From positions 1 to 12,863 of the forward strand of contig JAZSRN010000014.1 in assembly GCA_045538535.1 (NCBI GenBank): DNA of 12,863 bases, written 5' to 3'. The stretch is from RUG14219 sp045538535 (lineage in GTDB: Bacteria > Cyanobacteriota > Vampirovibrionia > Gastranaerophilales > Gastranaerophilaceae). Position numbers and translations under genes: made by a program. The notes below the pieces were generated by a model that saw nothing but the letters and a program-made list of their open reading frames with translations, was not told the DNA's origin and did no database searches. Below are positions 1 through 7,049 of the stretch, one piece after another. The stretch's first letter is position 1. Each line of letters begins with the position of its first letter.

Positions 1-228
1 GTAAAAAAAGGCGCTCAACCAACTGATACAGTTGCATACTTAATGAAAAACTGTAAAGAAGATGGAACATTGAACTATGTTAAAAAAGAAACTGTAAAAC
101 TTTCTAAAAAAGCTCAAGCAAAAGCAGCAGCAGAAGCTGAAGCAAAAGCTAAAGCTGAAGAAGAAGCAAAAGCAGCAGCGGCGGCAGCGGCAGAAGCACC
201 TGCAGAAGAAGTATCAGCAGAAGCATAA
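1..228 (+). CDS. rpsP: 30S ribosomal protein bS16, C-terminal part (5' end outside window)
   Basis: The frame is open from base 1, so this is the last 75 residues of a gene that begins to the left. The segment G-A-Q-P-T-D-T-V, right after a V-K-K, matches the conserved C-terminal part of bS16, a primary 16S rRNA-binding protein of the small subunit. The family core normally ends soon after this point. Here a tail of about 40 residues follows (residues 36-75 of the fragment), made almost only of Ala, Glu and Lys and ending in A-P-A-E-E-V-S-A-E-A. It is low-complexity and probably helical or disordered. Some bS16 proteins carry charged tails, but this is a long one. The ATG at 43 is an internal Met, not a start. 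A perfect terminator hairpin follows 21 bp after the stop, so rimM/trmD do not follow directly as they do in many bacteria. Identification rests on one conserved block, so it is good but not absolute. Confidence 0.85.
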   Translation, partial: VKKGAQPTDTVAYLMKNCKEDGTLNYVKKETVKLSKKAQAKAAAEAEAKAKAEEEAKAAAAAAAEAPAEEVSAEA

Positions 229-249
229 GTTCAAACTCAAAACATTTAG

Positions 250-286
250 AAACAAGGCTTTGAAATTTCAAAGCCTTGTTTCTTTT
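250..286 (+). terminator. Intrinsic terminator of rpsP, overlapping the 3' end of cca
   Basis: Bases 250-265 and 266-281 form a perfect 16-bp inverted repeat around the core caaggctttg, followed by ctttt at 282-286. The U-tract lies to the right, so it mainly stops rpsP transcription. The right arm also encodes the last cca codons (E-T-R-L) and holds its TGA at 268-270. It may stop cca transcripts too, but the minus-strand U-tract is poor. Confidence 0.85.
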
Positions 287-1383
287 ATTCGTTTAACTAT
301 TTGTATTTCTTCATCAAAAGTAAGATTGTTATTTTTAAATTTTTCCATTAAAACTGTATCGAAGATTTCCGCAAATTCTTTAGATGGCCTATAACCTAAA
401 TCAATTAAATCTTGTCCGGTTATCTGAATTTTAACATTTTTTAAATGATTATCATAGTATTCAGCAATCTCATAATTAACAAGGGATTTGTAAAGCAAAA
501 TGGTTTCACTCTCAACTTTTCCAAAAGCTTTGTATATATCCAAATCATTGGTTAAATTTAAGTTCTTCAATGAATTAAAATCGTTAATGATTTTTTGTTC
601 ATCACGAGTTAACGGCAAACTTGACAAATCGGAAAGCCTACCAATATAAACAATCCACTGATATTTTAAATTATTGGGAATTTCAATTTCTTTGTATGGT
701 AAAATATTTACATCAGCGCCTAAAAGTTTATAAATTCCTTTATCAACAAATTCTCTAAAAATATTCTCTAACGATAAAGATGTTTTCCTACTATAGCCAA
801 AAGTCTCAACTAATTCCTTTTTTATACGTTTATAGCACATATCATAATTAATATTCGAAAGATATTCTTCTTGACATTTCAAAGTATTTTGTTCAAGGTC
901 AAAACCAAAACGCATTCTAAATTTTAATGCACGAATTATTCTTGTCGGGTCATCAACAAAACTTTGGTCATGTAAAATTCTGAGTTTTTTATGCTTTAAA
1001 TCTTCTATCCCACCGACCAAATCAATAATTTTACCGGAAATCACAGATTTATACAAAGAATTTATGGTAAAATCACGCCTTTTTACATCTTCACTCAAGG
1101 AAACCCCTAATGTTTCAACTTGAGGAAGATGACCTTTTTTAGGATAAATTTCACGTCTTGTCGATGCAATATCAATTTCTTCATCTTCAATATTTAAGCG
1201 CACAGTTCCAAAAGGTTCATTAATTTGTAGCAACTCCAAATTATTTGATTTGGCAAATTCTATAGCGTTACCTTCGTATACCAAATCAATATCAAGATTT
1301 TCTACACAAAGAATTTCATCTCGAACAACACCACCAACATAAAATAATTTATTAGATTTATCGTATATTTTTATGATTTCCAT
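268..1383 (-). CDS. cca: CCA tRNA nucleotidyltransferase (class II, poly(A) polymerase family)
   Basis: Predicted class II nucleotidyltransferase of 371 aa that adds or repairs the 3' CCA of tRNAs in the cytoplasm. Visible hallmarks: the G-G-V-V-R-D nucleotide-binding motif (17-22); metal-binding D31-I-D33 in L-D-I-D-L-V; a third carboxylate D71 in E-I-D-I-A-S-T-R; the R-R-D-F-T-I-N block (102-108); and D-D-P-T-R-I-I-R-A-L-K-F near residue 160, followed by a helical body. A C-terminal T-G-Q-D-L-I-D-L-G-Y block is typical of the family. An in-frame TTG at 1419 would add 12 residues, but it coincides with the -35 box, so ATG 1383 is chosen. No Shine-Dalgarno sequence precedes it and the promoter places the transcript start at about the ATG, so the mRNA may be leaderless. 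Motifs alone do not separate a full CCA-adding enzyme from a CC- or A-adding one or a poly(A) polymerase. The gene is convergent with rpsP and divergent from the helicase gene. Confidence 0.9.
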   Translation of the reverse strand: MEIIKIYDKSNKLFYVGGVVRDEILCVENLDIDLVYEGNAIEFAKSNNLELLQINEPFGTVRLNIEDEEIDIASTRREIYPKKGHLPQVETLGVSLSEDVKRRDFTINSLYKSVISGKIIDLVGGIEDLKHKKLRILHDQSFVDDPTRIIRALKFRMRFGFDLEQNTLKCQEEYLSNINYDMCYKRIKKELVETFGYSRKTSLSLENIFREFVDKGIYKLLGADVNILPYKEIEIPNNLKYQWIVYIGRLSDLSSLPLTRDEQKIINDFNSLKNLNLTNDLDIYKAFGKVESETILLYKSLVNYEIAEYYDNHLKNVKIQITGQDLIDLGYRPSKEFAEIFDTVLMEKFKNNNLTFDEEIQIVKRIKETRL

Positions 1384-1384
1384 A

Positions 1385-1413
1385 TTGCGTATTTTAACAT
1401 AAAATGATATAAT
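1385..1413 (+). promoter_or_regulatory. Promoter of the helicase/TPM/nucleotidyltransferase operon
   Basis: -35 TTGCGT (1385-1390), 17-bp spacer, consensus -10 TATAAT (1408-1413) preceded by TGa (1405-1407), an extended -10. Predicted start is near 1420, giving a leader of about 42 nt before the ATG at 1462. Its -10 lies inside the spacer of the opposing cca promoter and the reverse also holds, so RNA polymerase could not occupy both at once. Confidence 0.65.
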
Positions 1414-1419
1414 TACCAA
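1391..1419 (-). promoter_or_regulatory. Promoter of cca, extended -10 type
   Basis: On the minus strand: -35 TTGGTA (1414-1419), a 17-bp spacer and -10 TAAAAT (1391-1396) with TGt just upstream (extended -10). Only 7 bases separate the -10 from the cca ATG, so transcription should start at or next to the start codon. The promoter interlocks with the + strand promoter at 1385-1413. Confidence 0.65.
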
Positions 1420-1461
1420 AGTTATTTCAAAATAACGACACTAAACTAAAATGAGGGCAAT

Positions 1462-4400
1462 ATGTTACAAGAAGCATCAAAAGCAATTAATTCAGCATTT
1501 AATAATAGTTTCATTAAAAAATTATCGCTATATTTGCACGACTGCGTGCGTGAAGAAGTCAAAAGCTCGACTTTTAGAAACTTAAAAGGCGATAAAGATA
1601 ACAAATGGATATTTTTAAAAGATAGAGAAGAAGAACTTTTTACAAAAGGATTAGAATATCTTTCTCTTGACGGTAGTGACAGCAAACTTACTGAATTAAT
1701 GCTTCAATCTGAAATGAGCCAAAAAGATAAATATCTTATCTATGGCTATTTATTTTTAGTCGGCAAAAGCTCAAAGAAAAAACAAAACGAATTTCTTACA
1801 CCACTTTTGTACATGCCTTGTCATCTGGAACGAAACGGGATTAACATAAATTGTATCCCTCAAGATGAAATACTATCGTTAAATACGGGAGCTTTGACAG
1901 CCCTAATGAACAAAAGTGATGACGATGATGAAGTTGAACAACTTTTGACCGGTTTACTCGATGTTGTTCCGGATTTGCCAATAACTCAAGAGAAACTCGA
2001 TATTTTCACCACCACTTTAAAATCAATTATTCCTGATATTAATATCACACTAAACCATAGCGATGATGTTAATGAAGACAACATTACAAAAATGTCTGAA
2101 AAGGATTTAGCAAAAGAGTTTTACAATGAAAAAATTACAGCAGAAAACGTAGAAGACATTATTGAAGAAGAGGAAGAAAACAATAAAACAAAACCGGTAC
2201 AAAAACTCGAAAAAATACATCTTACAAGCCAATGCGCAATTATATTGACAAAACGACCAACAGTAACGGCCGGAGTTTTACACGAACTAACTCAAATAGC
2301 TGAAAAACCATCCGGAACATACCGTGAAACAGCACTTGGCGTGATTAACGAAGAATACAATCAATCAAAAGATAAATCAGTTATTATTCCGGATATGAAA
2401 GACATCAAAGATTTTTATCCGGTAACTCCATTATCATTAAGCGATAGCCAAGAAAAAGTTATTAAAAACATTGAGAACAATAAATTTGTAGCAGTACAAG
2501 GCCCTCCGGGAACCGGCAAATCACAAACAATAGTGAACTTGGTCGCACACTTGATTGCCAATGGGAAAACTGTCCTTGTTGCCTCTCGAATGGATAAAGC
2601 AGTTGACGTTGTAGCTGATAGGTTGAACGAGTTAGGTGCACCATTTTTGGCTTTACGTGCAGGTAGACTTAACTACCAAAAACAACTAAGTTATCAACTT
2701 CAGGAACTTTTATCCGGCAAAATTGATATTGATACGGATTTTGACGACAGTATTCTAGTTGATGTCAAAGACATGAAAAATCACCTTGATTTGCTTAAAA
2801 GTTATGAAGATAAATCTGAAAAAATTATAAAACTTGAAAATTCTTGGACAAATGTCGATAAATCAGCACGAGAACAAGAAGCTATACTCGGTAAACCTCA
2901 ATTTATCAAATTACAACTAAAACAATTAGAAATTGAAGCCATCAATGTTATTATCAAGACTCTTGAAGCAAACTTGGAAAAAACGGGATTTTTAACAACA
3001 ATCGCTAATTTCACAAGCATAAATCAGCTCAAAAAAATTCTTAAACTTAAAGAGTTTGAAGTTAATTTTGATAATCTTGCACGCTTAAAATCAGAGCTTG
3101 AATTGGCGCAATTGATTTACAATCTGAGAAAAACAGAAAATGAAATTCAAAAAATCGGCAATCTTCATATCTTAGCTGAACAAATCAGAACAATGAAGAA
3201 AAAGCAAAGAACCCTAGCTACAAACATATTAAAAGGTCAACGCAGAGAAGCATTGAAAGAACTTTTGAGAGATCAAATCAAAAAACAAAGACTAAAAGTT
3301 CATGCAAAATCACTTGTTGAACGCAGACAAAATATCCAAAACAGAATCTTAGAAAATGAAGATTTTCGTCCGTTATTGGAAGCATTTCCTTGTTGGTGTT
3401 CAACAACTTATGCTATATCAGGTTCAATGCCGTTGAAACCGGGAATGTTTGATGTCGCAATTATTGACGAAGCATCACAATGTGATATAGCCAGTTGTTT
3501 TCCGATACTTTATCGTGCAAAACGTGCGGTTATTGTTGGTGATGACAAACAACTCCCACATCTGTCATTTTTGGAAAAAGCAAAAGAACAATCGTTTTTA
3601 TCGCAATACGGAATACCGGATAAATATCAACTTATGTGGAGATTTCGCTCTAATTCCATGTTCGACTTAGCGGATTATTATTCAATGAATTCGGTCATGC
3701 TTGATGAGCACTTTAGAAGTTTACCTCCGATTATAAATTTTTCTAACGATGAATTTTATTCCGGCAGAATTCGTGCAATGCGAAAAGACAGCACAACCCA
3801 AAGAGCAATGGAAATAATCGAGGTTCCGGATGGAAAAGTTGATTTTGATGCTACAAGAAATCTTCCGGAAGTAGAAGCTTTGGTCAAAAAATTGTACGAA
3901 ATTGTGGTCGAAGACGAACGCAAAAATCCGGACAATCCTGTATCTATTGGTATAATTTCGCCATTTAGGGCTCAAGTTGAACAACTAAAAATTTCTGTTG
4001 CAAAAGTTTTGTCCGATCACATGATGAGAAAACACCAAATCGAAATCGGAACTGCACATACATTCCAAGGTGACGAAAGAGATATAATATTAATCTCTTG
4101 GGCATTTGCAGATAATAGTTTCCCTCAGAGCATTACATTTTTACAAAAACCTAATTTGTTTAATGTTGCAGTTACCAGAGCAAGATATAAAAATATAAAT
4201 TTTGTTTCACGCAATCCGAAAGAACTGCCAGATGGTATTTTCAGAAACTATATCAATTATATTTATGAATATCAAAACAAACTTCAAGCTATTGAAAACA
4301 ATGAATTAGATGAAAATATTTATAAAAATTGGTTAGAAAAAGAAATAGCCACAGAAATTAGAAAACTTGGATATGACGTCAAAGCTGGTTGTAACATTGC

Positions 4401-4596
4401 AGGTTTGAGTGCGGATTTAGTAATTGATAATAAATATGTCATCGAAATTGACGGGGTTGAAGATAATGTAAAACAAACCGTTTCAAATATGAAAAAGCAA
4501 TCAATTATCGAACGTTCCGGCTTTTTGGTTAAACGTATTACATATCGAGAGTGGCAATATTCACAAAAAATTTGTCTTGACAGAGTTTTAATATAA
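1462..4596 (+). CDS. SF1 (Upf1-like) helicase with C-terminal PD-(D/E)XK-like nuclease domain
   Basis: 1044-aa predicted superfamily 1 DNA/RNA helicase with a full motif set: Walker A G-P-P-G-T-G-K-S (347-354), Walker B D-E-A-S-Q (669-673), motif III G-D-D-K-Q-L-P (693-699), D-E-H-F-R-S (748-753), motif V T-A-H-T-F-Q-G-D-E-R-D (864-874) and motif VI V-A-V-T-R-A-R (902-908). The D-E-A-S-Q box and F-Q-G-D-E block resemble the Upf1/DNA2 branch. A charged helical stretch (about 410-640) lies between motifs I and II, and the N-terminal ~300 residues include an acidic segment. The last ~90 residues carry A-D985-L...E995-I-D997-G and then an alternating basic/hydrophobic block. This resembles the small REase/DUF559-type domain often fused to such helicases, though the usual Lys of E-x-K is Asp here. 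A GAGGG Shine-Dalgarno sequence ends 4 nt before the ATG. First gene of a three-gene operon. Role unknown: repair, RNA metabolism or defence are all possible. Confidence 0.85.
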   Translation: MLQEASKAINSAFNNSFIKKLSLYLHDCVREEVKSSTFRNLKGDKDNKWIFLKDREEELFTKGLEYLSLDGSDSKLTELMLQSEMSQKDKYLIYGYLFLVGKSSKKKQNEFLTPLLYMPCHLERNGININCIPQDEILSLNTGALTALMNKSDDDDEVEQLLTGLLDVVPDLPITQEKLDIFTTTLKSIIPDINITLNHSDDVNEDNITKMSEKDLAKEFYNEKITAENVEDIIEEEEENNKTKPVQKLEKIHLTSQCAIILTKRPTVTAGVLHELTQIAEKPSGTYRETALGVINEEYNQSKDKSVIIPDMKDIKDFYPVTPLSLSDSQEKVIKNIENNKFVAVQGPPGTGKSQTIVNLVAHLIANGKTVLVASRMDKAVDVVADRLNELGAPFLALRAGRLNYQKQLSYQLQELLSGKIDIDTDFDDSILVDVKDMKNHLDLLKSYEDKSEKIIKLENSWTNVDKSAREQEAILGKPQFIKLQLKQLEIEAINVIIKTLEANLEKTGFLTTIANFTSINQLKKILKLKEFEVNFDNLARLKSELELAQLIYNLRKTENEIQKIGNLHILAEQIRTMKKKQRTLATNILKGQRREALKELLRDQIKKQRLKVHAKSLVERRQNIQNRILENEDFRPLLEAFPCWCSTTYAISGSMPLKPGMFDVAIIDEASQCDIASCFPILYRAKRAVIVGDDKQLPHLSFLEKAKEQSFLSQYGIPDKYQLMWRFRSNSMFDLADYYSMNSVMLDEHFRSLPPIINFSNDEFYSGRIRAMRKDSTTQRAMEIIEVPDGKVDFDATRNLPEVEALVKKLYEIVVEDERKNPDNPVSIGIISPFRAQVEQLKISVAKVLSDHMMRKHQIEIGTAHTFQGDERDIILISWAFADNSFPQSITFLQKPNLFNVAVTRARYKNINFVSRNPKELPDGIFRNYINYIYEYQNKLQAIENNELDENIYKNWLEKEIATEIRKLGYDVKAGCNIAGLSADLVIDNKYVIEIDGVEDNVKQTVSNMKKQSIIERSGFLVKRITYREWQYSQKICLDRVLI

Positions 4597-4603
4597 GGAT
4601 ATA

Positions 4604-5302
4604 ATGAGCGCAATGAAAAAGGTTATTTTTGGTTTAATAGTTTTTATTTCTATGCTAACATTGCCGGCATTTTCGTTTGAGCGATTGAATTTCGGCCAAG
4701 GCTTTATTGCAGATAATGCCAAAGTTATTTCACGAAAAGACACCGCAATCATAAATGCTTTTTTGTGGGATTTACACAATAAAACAACTGCAGATTTAGC
4801 AGTTGTGACATTAAATTCACTTCAATCAGAGAACATCGAAGATACTGCAATGCATATCGCAAAAGCTTTCCAAGTCGGTGCAATAGGCAAAGATAACGGA
4901 GCAGTACTTGTTATGGCACCACGCGAAAAAAAAGCTGCAATATATGTAGGTTTTGATTTCGATGAAATTATTCCGGACAGAAGAATAAGACAAATTGTTG
5001 ATGAAATTATACTAAAAGACTTTAATGAAAAAGATATTTCAACCCCGATATATAAAGCAGCAACCATATTAGCGGCCGATATTAGCAATATGTACAATCA
5101 AAACATTAGTGGACTGGATTACACATTAGTACCACCAATGCCGGTAGATAAAGCTACAAAAATGTCGATTTTATATGGAATATTATCTCTTATTTCGTTT
5201 ATTTTGGCCTTTTTTGCTTGGCTACACAAAAAACGTAATGATGCAAAATTGGGAACTGATTTTGCTTTTGGCGGAAATATGAATACTTTTGGAAATTGGT
5301 AG
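4604..5302 (+). CDS. TPM-domain (YgcG/TLP18.3-type) membrane-anchored protein
   Basis: 232 aa. The N-terminal K-K plus hydrophobic stretch (residues 5-23) ending in A-F-S looks like a signal peptide cut after residue ~24. A TPM domain fills about 30-165, with the typical G-K-D-N-G-A-V-L-V-M block and the following Y-V-G-F-D-F-D-E-I-I-P-D block. One transmembrane helix lies at about 188-206, then K-K-R and a short tail rich in Gly, Asn and Phe (a reduced form of the Gly-rich tail many TPM proteins have). The domain should lie outside the cytoplasmic membrane. TPM proteins are linked to membrane protein quality control, including photosystem II repair in phototrophs, but the biochemical role is unsettled. 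The start at 4604 has aagga (4595-4599) 4 nt upstream, overlapping the helicase stop. Met at 4613 is an alternative. It lies 7 bp after the helicase gene, so the two are cotranscribed. Confidence 0.8.
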   Translation: MSAMKKVIFGLIVFISMLTLPAFSFERLNFGQGFIADNAKVISRKDTAIINAFLWDLHNKTTADLAVVTLNSLQSENIEDTAMHIAKAFQVGAIGKDNGAVLVMAPREKKAAIYVGFDFDEIIPDRRIRQIVDEIILKDFNEKDISTPIYKAATILAADISNMYNQNISGLDYTLVPPMPVDKATKMSILYGILSLISFILAFFAWLHKKRNDAKLGTDFAFGGNMNTFGNW

Positions 5303-5310
5303 AGGGAAAA

Positions 5311-6012
5311 ATGAAAGAACTTGATTTACTTGTAGAAGAATTAAAATTAAAATATAACAAACGTCTAACAAGCATAATGATTTATGGATCCAATGCTAAT
5401 TACGGATTAGATAAAGTAAAATCTAATGTCGATTTGATGATTGTTATTCAAAAATTTTCTTCCCAGGATTTACCAAAAATCCAACCTCTCATCCAAAAAT
5501 GGATAAAAGCCGGAAACCCTCATCCGATAATTGTTAGCAGAGAAGAATTTTTTGCAATGAGTGACACTTATACGATTGAATACGCCGATATTAAATGGAA
5601 CTATGAAATCGTATATGGTGAAGATTTGATACAACAAGCAACTATTCGTTACGAGCTCTTGAAAAAACAGATAATACGTGAATCAAGACATTTAATGTTA
5701 AAATTCAGAGGATATTATCTACAGTATGGCCACAATAAAAAATTAATGCGTGCGGCATTTTTAGAACTAATTAAAAGTTGTTTGATTATATTTAGAAGTA
5801 TTTTAAGAATGCAAAACGTTGTACCATCTGTATATAAAGAAGATTTAATTGATCAAATTGCTGAGATAACAAGAATTGACAAAGTTTTTTTCAAAAGATT
5901 GTTGGCATTTAAGGAAAAACGCTCAGACTTACCCGATTATATTTTAGATGACGGCGTAATGATTACAATCAACCAACTTGCAATAATAATTCAACAAGTT
6001 GAAATGATGTAA
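5311..6012 (+). CDS. Nucleotidyltransferase-fold (Pol beta-like) protein with an altered active site
   Basis: 233 aa. The N-terminal ~110 residues look like a minimal nucleotidyltransferase domain: I-Y-G26-S27 motif, then S38-N39-V40-D41-L-M-I-V where active members usually have S-D-x-D. The first metal-binding Asp is thus Asn39. A third strand with I-E-Y-A-D-I-K-W and a V-Y-G-E-D-L block follows, as in antitoxin/kanamycin-type nucleotidyltransferases. The C-terminal half (about 110-233) is helical, resembling the substrate-binding helical domains of such enzymes. A TTG at 5296 lies inside the TPM gene. ATG 5311 is preferred because agaggg (5301-5306) sits 4 nt before it. It starts 8 bp after the TPM stop, so it is the last gene of that operon. 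It could be a weak or regulatory pseudo-enzyme. Substrate unknown. Confidence 0.7.
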   Translation: MKELDLLVEELKLKYNKRLTSIMIYGSNANYGLDKVKSNVDLMIVIQKFSSQDLPKIQPLIQKWIKAGNPHPIIVSREEFFAMSDTYTIEYADIKWNYEIVYGEDLIQQATIRYELLKKQIIRESRHLMLKFRGYYLQYGHNKKLMRAAFLELIKSCLIIFRSILRMQNVVPSVYKEDLIDQIAEITRIDKVFFKRLLAFKEKRSDLPDYILDDGVMITINQLAIIIQQVEMM

Positions 6013-6215
6013 ATTCATTTAGCATTTAGGTGTTAAAAGCACACTTATGTTAAGCTAATCAAATACGTCGAAACCTTTACTATATCTATGTTTCAAAATA
6101 TTTAGTTCAAAATAACTTAATAATTTGTAAACTTTTTGGCATGAGATATCAAAAATTTTTTTTACTTGTCTTAGAATAGTTGTAGAAGACTTAATTATTA
6201 TTTGGTGAAAGAAAA
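6013..6215 (+). other. Gene-free gap with an imperfect hairpin
   Basis: This 203-bp stretch has no convincing gene. Near its left end, ttagc (6019-6023) pairs with gctaa (6054-6058). Inside these, taggtgt (6027-6033) pairs with acactta (6041-6047) with one G-U pair. No U-run follows, so it is not a classic terminator for the gene ending at 6012. A promoter for the next gene should lie in the AT-rich right half, but no well-spaced -35/-10 pair is clear. A weak ggtg ribosome site (6204-6207) precedes the ATG at 6216. Confidence 0.4.
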
Positions 6216-7049
6216 ATGAACGTAAAATCAGTACAGGGTTATAAATCTAACCTAACGCAGGATAGTCTATTCCGACATAAGTCCCCGCTCGACCATCCGG
6301 AGAAGAATATTGCGGGCTTGTGTGGAAAAGAGAATAACAGAGGATATAATATAGCGTTTAGCGGCAGCATACAGAGTAAGAGTGTAGCTGCCGCTAATTC
6401 TTTAACTAATAAATTATTCCAAAGTGATACATTTGGGAAATTTCTTAAATACACACACGAACACAACATTGCAACAAGTGCTTTAATCGCATTAGGCCTA
6501 GCCGGAGTATTAAGACCCGCAACAATTTTGGCACTTCCGGGCGAAAAAGATAAAGATGACAAAACTTATGCAGCCGGTCACGCATTTGCTTCCGGCGTTG
6601 TTGGTTTTATTGCATCTTTAATTTTAACAAGTCCGCTTGACACAGCTCTTAACAAATTATACGACAACAAAAAGGATTTCTTCGGTTCAAAAACTCTTCA
6701 AAAAATTCAACAAGAAATTAACGAAAAAGAAGTACTAAAAAAAGCCGGAACCCTTGACGAAGCCGGACAAAAAGCCCTTAAAGCTCTATACAACAAAAAA
6801 GGTGCAATAAAAACATTGGTTAAAAACATTCCGGATTGGATTATCGCAGTACCAAGAGCGACAATCACAATCGCTTTAATTCCTCCGATTTTAAAATACG
6901 TATTCGGCATGGAAAAGAAAAAGAAACCACAAGTACAAGATCCTAAACTACAAATAAATAATCAACCAAACAAAGATGAAAAAATTACTTCCGCGAATTT
7001 AACTACAAATTCGGTATTCCAAAATATTATGAAAGGAGGTAATCAATAA
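6216..7049 (+). CDS. Membrane protein of unknown function, first of a tandem pair
   Basis: 277 aa, family not recognised. The first ~55 residues are polar, without a classical signal peptide, and include A-F-S-G-S at 47-51. Then come three hydrophobic segments (about 82-107, 123-145 and 208-231). A Lys/Glu-rich stretch (about 145-205) separates the second and third. The C-terminal ~45 residues begin with a K-K-K-K block and are polar and rich in Asn, Gln and Lys. The order of elements matches the next gene: polar N-terminus with an F-x-G/A motif, two hydrophobic segments ending in D-x-A-x-N, charged helical stretch, a third hydrophobic segment, basic polar tail. They therefore look like distant paralogues. 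Its stop overlaps the next start by one base, so the two are translated together. Codons in roughly the first 60 positions are less A-rich than in the rest of the gene. It is probably an integral membrane protein. No function can be given. Confidence 0.7.
   Translation: MNVKSVQGYKSNLTQDSLFRHKSPLDHPEKNIAGLCGKENNRGYNIAFSGSIQSKSVAAANSLTNKLFQSDTFGKFLKYTHEHNIATSALIALGLAGVLRPATILALPGEKDKDDKTYAAGHAFASGVVGFIASLILTSPLDTALNKLYDNKKDFFGSKTLQKIQQEINEKEVLKKAGTLDEAGQKALKALYNKKGAIKTLVKNIPDWIIAVPRATITIALIPPILKYVFGMEKKKKPQVQDPKLQINNQPNKDEKITSANLTTNSVFQNIMKGGNQ
7033..7040 (+). promoter_or_regulatory. Near-perfect Shine-Dalgarno sequence for the second paralogue
   Basis: aaggaggt lies inside the last codons of the upstream gene and ends 8 nt before the ATG at 7049. 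It is the strongest ribosome site in the window and suggests independent, efficient initiation on the second gene despite the TAATG overlap. Confidence 0.85.

Noticed and set aside
43..228. A 61-residue ORF starting at ATG 43 as a separate small gene
   Set aside because: The same frame is open from base 1 and encodes the conserved bS16 segment upstream of this Met, so it is the tail of rpsP.
1384..1419. TTG at 1419 as the cca start
   Set aside because: It falls on the -35 box of the cca promoter and has no ribosome site, and the added residues do not belong to the conserved nucleotidyltransferase N-terminus.
5296..5310. TTG at 5296 as the start of the nucleotidyltransferase-fold gene
   Set aside because: It lies inside the TPM gene and has no ribosome site, whereas ATG 5311 has agaggg at the right distance.
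6136..6177. TTGGCA (6136-6141) with TAGAAT (6172-6177) as a promoter for the first tandem membrane gene
   Set aside because: The 30-bp spacing is far outside the normal range and no better partner is seen for either box.
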